From Nematostella vectensis (taxonomy: Eukaryota > Cnidaria > Anthozoa > Actiniaria > Edwardsiidae): a stretch of 64,000 bases of DNA. How positions within the stretch are numbered: the stretch's first letter is position 1; each line of letters starts with the position of its first letter. Below are positions 59,001 to 64,000 of the stretch, piece after piece. A program made the translations under genes and the position numbers. The notes beneath the pieces are model-generated. The model saw only the letters and a list, made by a program, of their open reading frames with translations, was not told where the DNA came from and made no database searches. Location: positions 15,052,469 to 15,116,468 of the forward strand of contig NC_064035.1 of assembly GCF_932526225.1 (NCBI RefSeq). The letters run 5' to 3'.

Positions 59001-61245
59001 ATCAATAGCAACAAAATAAACTCGAGTGAACAAAGGCTAAAACACTTTATAAAATGTAGAATGATACAGCGCCAGCTTCCCTGTTTTCCCTGAATCGTTA
59101 TTTTATTTTTATTTTTATGTTCGTTTTATGTTTTTTTGTTTTTTAAGTCGGAGAAAAGAAAAACGGCCTCTGAAAGAGTTCATCTTATGTCGGTTTCTTT
59201 TAATTTTTCATTTCTTTTGTGGGGTTTCCCCACTCGTTGCCGTCGCCGCTGTAAATTAAGGACATATTGAATCTTTCTATTTTTCTATCTAGCCCTATAT
59301 TTAACCCACCGGAAAAAGCTTAAATATCGGACAGTGTACGACGAAGAAGCCTTTCTTGAACCTGTAGCCCAGTAAAGGCACCTTGATGTTGGTAAGAATC
59401 TGAGAGAAGATGGTTATCAATGCCACCGTCCTGTACAGACAGAAAGAATCACAGTGAACCCTCTGTTGACACTCTAGAGTCGAGACAGCCTAGTTCCTAG
59501 CAGTCCATTTGGGATCTATCCTTGAGGCAAGAGTGGCTGGAGAGAACCAGCCAAGGGAACAGGGAGAAACGGATCCCTGTGACGTCACTACTTTTACCAG
59601 CCACAGGGAACCCAATCAGTAACCCGAGTAAGAACACCCAGGACCTGGGGACTAGGCTGGGACCGAAATCAACATGCTTGCTGTTGTCAAACATCCAGAT
59701 ATGGGTTTATGTATTTACAGTGTTGTCATTCCTTTAAATCGTGATTTTTACTCAACTGTTTAATCAAACTTGATTAAGGGACCAACCATTTCATATCAAC
59801 AGGTTAGCAAGCTGGCAAGGGGGAAAATAAACTACTTCTATAAAAAGTCGAGTAAAGCCAAATTCAGTAGAAAAAACAAACAAACAGGCAACGGGCAACT
59901 ATTGGCTAGCAAGCTCGCCTAGATCCAGCTGAGTTGGGAACCAAACTGACTATGTTACTTCCCATTCAGGTATAAAATGGTCGGTCCATGTACACTCACA
60001 TGAAAGCCACTCCCCAATGATTGCCTATAGAAAACAAAAACATGTACATTTGAGAAACTGTTTTATCGTAGAAAGGTCAAGGAAGCAAGCAAAGAAACAT
60101 CAAGCGAAAAAACATCTAAGAATAGCACATATCCGTGGACTGTGTCTTACCGGCATGCTCTGCGGCGACATGGAATAGCGATAAGCCAATCAGAGTGATC
60201 GTAGGTGCCACAGCGATTGGTCCAATGAAGCGCAACAGGAATCCCATGACTCCTGAAAATCCGATGAAGATTTGGAACAAGGAGGAGACCATGATGGCAC
60301 CTTGGATCTGGACAAAAAAATGTAAGCAGAAAAAGAAGATTAAGGTAAAGGAGGTCACTGTTTAAGTGGCTCGGTTCCTCCATAACACATTAAAGAATGC
60401 CATGTTAAAAAAATAAACTATAGCGTCTTATACTTTATAAGCGATGTCTGACTGAAAATATCTCAGCTCGTTGCTTGAATGAGCCGATGAAAATTGATAT
60501 TTCGTGTTGCACGGTGTTGTCCAGTGGCGCAAAATTGCGAGGTCGAGCTCGCATACTTACCTCTCGCATTCGTATCCTCCAATCGCCGCTGTTGTCTGTT
60601 GTTGCGTTAGCTGTTATGTTCAATCCATCTGTAACTGAACAGCGAAACTAGGACATTTTCGAGGGGCTAAACACGATACCAACAAACGTAGCGATTCAAA
60701 GTAAGATTTAACGCCATGAAAGATGGTTCCTGACAACTTTGAAACCATCCCAAATGCCAGTGAACACTGTGGGAATGTCCATGTGTGGCCATGTTTGGGT
60801 ATATATTCTGGGGCTATTTTTTACTGGAATGATTTCAGGACTGATGTTAGTTTTAGCAGCAGGTATAAAGCAAACGAAATAATTACTAGATACATTCTTG
60901 TATAGTTCATTGTGTCAATTACCTGTATCCGTTGGACACTTGAATTGCGGGAGCGACAAGATGGCAAAAGTCGGCGCCAGGAACGAAAATGTTCCCCCTT
61001 GGACGATTGGCAACCTACGACGCAAAAAGGATGTTGTGGATGATGGCGTTGAATAGCTTTGAATGGTAATAGGAATTCTTTCTTTACCTGACGCCGAAGG
61101 TGGTCTGCAGAAGGGTGGAGATACCCGAGACGAAAAAGATAGTGGAGAGAACCTCCGCGACGACTAGAGGGTTGTTGGAGAAGCACATAGGTCCACTCAA
61201 GATAAATGGAATGGAAAGAGTTCCGCCCAACATCGTCAGGTAATG
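56051..61245 (-). CDS. SLC23 nucleobase-ascorbate transporter, 3' ten exons (5' end outside window)
   Basis: Exons 5' to 3': 61245-61088, 61014-60923, 60634-60561, 60307-60151, 60024-60000, 59430-59310, 58780-58624, 57757-57504, 56929-56656, 56385-56051. They sum to 1647 nt, 549 codons with the stop, in continuous phase. It begins at [14 protein letters not shown] in TM1-2, so an upstream exon with the start codon lies beyond 64000. Family marks: [59 protein letters not shown], the NAT signature [47 protein letters not shown] and IPGTPEERG. About 12-14 membrane helices are expected in the full protein. It should be a cation-coupled plasma-membrane importer. The first signature residue is E, as in nucleobase transporters, whereas vertebrate ascorbate transporters have P. 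Exon 60024-60000 is only 25 nt. Confidence 0.93.
58250..58600. mobile_element. G-tract MITE family copy in an SLC23 intron
   Basis: It carries CACTTTCGGTTCTCAATAGA, GTGCTATTTTT, GCCAAATCCGACAAACGTCC, C-runs at about 58258-58272 and 58503-58520, and AAAAATCCTGGGTACGGGCC, in the same order as 36738-37055. Confidence 0.7.
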
Positions 61246-61439
61246 CTGGAATTCGAATAATTGAATCAGTAATAGAGAAGGGTCTGCAGAGTATACCTGA
61301 ACGAGTAAGCACCGCATTTACAGGATATGCCTTAAAAAGTACGGGTGTACAGGGGTGTGTGAATTTCCACGAGGTAGCGAGGTAGAGAGGCGTTTCTACT
61401 GGGTCTAGCTCCACAAGTATGGGCAGGGTGTATAGGGTA

Positions 61440-61583
61440 TAGCAACCTCGAATATAGACCACTAGGGCTGTCAAAACTATTAGTGCAGTTAAAGACAGCA
61501 GGGTATAGTGTTATTGAGTATGGACTGGGGATACAGCAGAATATAGGGACATTTAGTATGGACCGGTTATGCAGCAGGGTATA
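61440..61583. repeat. Left part of a TATGGACCGTGTATACAGCAGGGTATAG-type minisatellite
   Basis: Diverged units with GTATGGAC and GCAGGGTATA occur at 61490-61583. The array resumes at 63763 on the other side of the inserted transposon. Confidence 0.8.
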
Positions 61584-61737
61584 CACTGTTAGTTTCAGGG
61601 AGTTATTTTTACTCCACTCAGAGTAACTTAGCTGAATTTAAGAAGGAAAACGATAGTCTTTATTATATAAGACAACAGACTGACAGATAAAAATAATAAT
61701 TTTATCGTATTTATTGTTGAGACAAAAAACTCTACCC

Positions 61738-61945
61738 TGTGCCTAGGAGTTTCCTAAGATTTCCTAAGTTCGACCAAAACAACAAAATATGACTAAACTT
61801 CCTAAAAATTCCTAGGATTTCCTAGTATAAGCAGTAGACCAGAAAATCGGAATAATTTGGATAAGAAAATCTTAGGAAGAAGATTTGAAGCATTCTATAA
61901 TTTAGGAACTCTTAGGAAATTCTTAGGAAATCCTAAAAGAACATT
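61738..61945. repeat. Nested inverted repeat inside the transposon
   Basis: CCTAGGAGTTTCCTAAGATT and TCCTAGGATTTCCTAGT on the left are inverted relative to AACTCTTAGGAAATTCTTAG and AATCCTA on the right. It is about 200 bp and may be a MITE that landed in the larger element. Confidence 0.6.
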
Positions 61946-63400
61946 TTCAATACAAGAACAGACCTCACCATACTTGCATATATTGTCAGCTATACTACAA
62001 CAATAGGAAATGTAATCAAAGACAGGCATTGGACTCGAACATAAGTTTTATGTGGTGTACTTTCAGAATCCGCTCAGAATAATTAGTACTGCATTGAAAA
62101 GAAAGATAGGTAGGGTGATAATTGTATAAAATTCTTAGATCCGATTTGAACATTATAAAATCATATATATTGTTTCTAATAGAAATGCTACTTGAGATTA
62201 TAAAAAAAAAAAGAAGTCCCGCTTTGCAGATAGAAGACGGTTCACCAGGGCCCGTAAAAGCAAAATGTACCGGGCGTTCCTCGCTTTAAGTGGCCGAGAG
62301 GGGCTTGGGCCCAAGGCGCGAAATCATAACGGTCGAACGAAAGCCATTATCACAGCCTCCAAACGGATAGCTGTTTATTCCCGTCTTTTCTACGCGTAAT
62401 TCACCTTTTTTAAGGATTTGATGGCAGAAAATGGATTGAAGTAAAAGGTTAGTGTGTAATGGGCTTTATAATGTGATAGGTTCAATAGTAAATGTGATTT
62501 TTGCGACCAACTTCAGCATCAAATCATCGTTCGTGAGCGGATTTCTCGAACTAGACTGATATGTTTTGTGATTCTTTGTTATCTTCCAAAGCAATACTAC
62601 CTTCTTATGTGTTTCTCTTATTATCTTCGCAGGACATTATGATAGAGATAGTAAAATGTGCTCGAGTTGCAAAGCCAGAAAAGAAAGAAGTTTGAGGTAT
62701 AAGGAATGTATCAAGGCGTAAAGTTATTCACTAATCACTGTACTTACATCTAAAGCGCCTATGATTTATAAACTGTTACTTGAAGCACAAAATTGAATAA
62801 CTTAGCTTAGTAAAAACCTAGTAATCAGTCTTGCACCTAAAATTTGTCCAGATATTTATTTTAAATATCTAATGTTACTGTAGTTGGTTTTTGTATTCTG
62901 ATCACAGTAAACCCTGCATATGAAGAACCTAGTTATCTTTTCAAGCTAGCCTACCAGGTTCAAATTTAAATGGTGCATATAGAGGCATTAGGCTTCTAGC
63001 TTCTTATCTGAATATACAAAGATGGAGGAGGAGGCAGTTCTTTTGGAAAACCGTAATGACGCCAAAAAGGGTAATGTTTAAAAGTTGTTAAAGTTGTTAT
63101 AGAAAAATAATATTGTGTTTGTTTGTTTCAGCTTTGTTATGTTGGAACACTTGTTAGTAATTTTGTCCTGGACACCTTATGTCAAATGACTATTATTTTT
63201 CAAACATTTTTTCAACTTATATTTTTGTTATTTTTTAAACTGAATTGTTTAATTAAATGATTTGTCAAATTCATAATAACGTCTTTTCCTTGGTGTTTCT
63301 AAATTACTCTTATTTCTCCAGTATTAACCCCTGAAGTAGGTGGAGTTTAAACTGCCATTTTGTAAAAACAGGGGGGAAGGGGAAATAAAATAGGGGGTAA
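61945..63400. other. Transposon interior without coding capacity
   Basis: AT-rich DNA with no open frame of note. A GC-richer island at 62225-62350 (GGGCCCGTAAAAGC, GGGGCTTGGGCCCAAGGCGC) is the only compositional outlier. Confidence 0.4.
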
Positions 63401-63762
63401 AAATTGACTCCCATTTTGAGGGTGAATTGTACTCTTTTAATGGAGTAACATCAAGCAACTTAGTAAAATACTCCACTTAGCTACCCCCTAAAGTGGGTAA
63501 AATTTACTCCCCTGAGAGAGTAGGAAAAAAAGGAGTAAAAAATAACTCCATTTTGAGGGTAAATTGTACTCCTTTAATGGAGTAATAGCAAGCAACCTAG
63601 TAAATCACTCCCTTTAGTTACTCCCCTACAGGGGTAAAATCTACTCCCTTGAGAGAGTAGAAAAAAGGGAGTAAAAAATTACTCCAAAAAGGGAGTCATT
63701 TTGTACCTCGGTTTTTTACTCCCTTTTTGGAGTTAAAACTACTCTCTGAAACTAACTGTGTA

Positions 63763-64000
63763 GTGTTATTGAATATGGACCGTGTATACAGCAGGGTATA
63801 GTGTTATTGAGTATGGACCGTGTATACAGCATGGTATAGTGACATTGAGTATGGGCCGGGTATACATCAGGGTATAGTGACATTGAGTATGGACCGTGTA
63901 TACATCAGGGTATGGGGACATGGAGTATGGACCGTGTATACAGCAGGGTATAGGGACATTGAGTATGGACAGAGTGTATACAGCAGGGTATAGGGACATT
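63763..64000. repeat. Right part of the interrupted minisatellite, about six units of 36-39 bp
   Basis: Units ATTGAGTATGGACCGTGTAT then ACAGCAGGGTATAGTG (or AGGGAC) repeat to the window edge. A minus-strand open frame over 63766-63999 is a product of the repeat and not a gene. Confidence 0.9.

Larger units (their letters stand above)
61582..63762. mobile_element. 2177-bp non-autonomous DNA transposon with TA target duplication
   Basis: The element 61584-63760 starts CACTGTTAGTTTCAGGGAGT and ends with the inverted match ACTCTCTGAAACTAACTGTG; the similarity extends about 35 bp inward. TA flanks both sides (61582-61583 and 63761-63762). Removing the element with one TA restores the minisatellite unit GGGTATAGTGTTATTG. 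TA duplication and CACWGTTAG ends suggest a Tc1/mariner-type transposase acting in trans. Inside there is no transposase frame. 63410-63740 holds subterminal repeats of period 137 bp rich in ACTCC/GGAGT. Confidence 0.85.

Noticed and set aside
63766..63999. 77-codon minus-strand frame at the window end
   Set aside because: Translation of the 37-bp minisatellite.

Overview
The window looks like nuclear DNA of an anthozoan cnidarian, most like a sea anemone of the Nematostella type. The reasons are split genes with GT-AG introns, two Hox-class homeobox genes within 6 kb, an ASPP gene, abundant short inverted-repeat transposons and minisatellites, and a hammerhead-ribozyme retrozyme. The species call is an inference. 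No bacterial or viral genes were seen.

Layout. 1-10.5 kb is repeat-rich: a duplicated dispersed repeat, a 1.06 kb retrozyme locus (3495-4551) with three hammerhead ribozymes and an 11-bp target-site duplication, then a broken copy of a multicopy gene with a FEN/XPG-like nuclease core (5247-8138). 10.5-18.5 kb has no recognisable gene. Two homeobox genes follow: a minus-strand Hox gene (18493-19532, two exons, 243 aa) and a plus-strand Hox-like gene (23216-25141) whose YPWM exon and homeobox exon share a phase-1 intron but whose first exon is frameshifted.

26.9-39.8 kb carries a plus-strand receptor guanylyl cyclase locus with several missing exons and at least three frame breaks. An intronless TMEM79/MAPEG-like gene is nested in it on the opposite strand (31570-32121).

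42.5-52.4 kb is an apparently complete minus-strand ASPP gene: ten coding exons sum to exactly 1007 codons, with RA-like, coiled-coil, ankyrin and SH3 parts. A fold-back element of about 1.15 kb sits in its first intron. 54.5-55.0 kb is a class A GPCR pseudogene. 56.0-61.2 kb is the 3' part of a minus-strand SLC23 nucleobase/ascorbate transporter (ten exons, 549 codons including stop, one exon only 25 nt); its 5' exons lie beyond the window. A 2.18 kb TA-flanked non-autonomous transposon (61584-63760) interrupts a minisatellite upstream of it.

The main genes do not form an operon or pathway; they are independent metazoan genes. The most unusual system is the retrozyme: a non-coding element with a 354-bp unit whose RNA should self-cleave, and by analogy circularise, arranged here as one inverted and two direct copies. 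Exon borders were derived by hand from splice sites, phase and homology, and have not been tested with transcripts.
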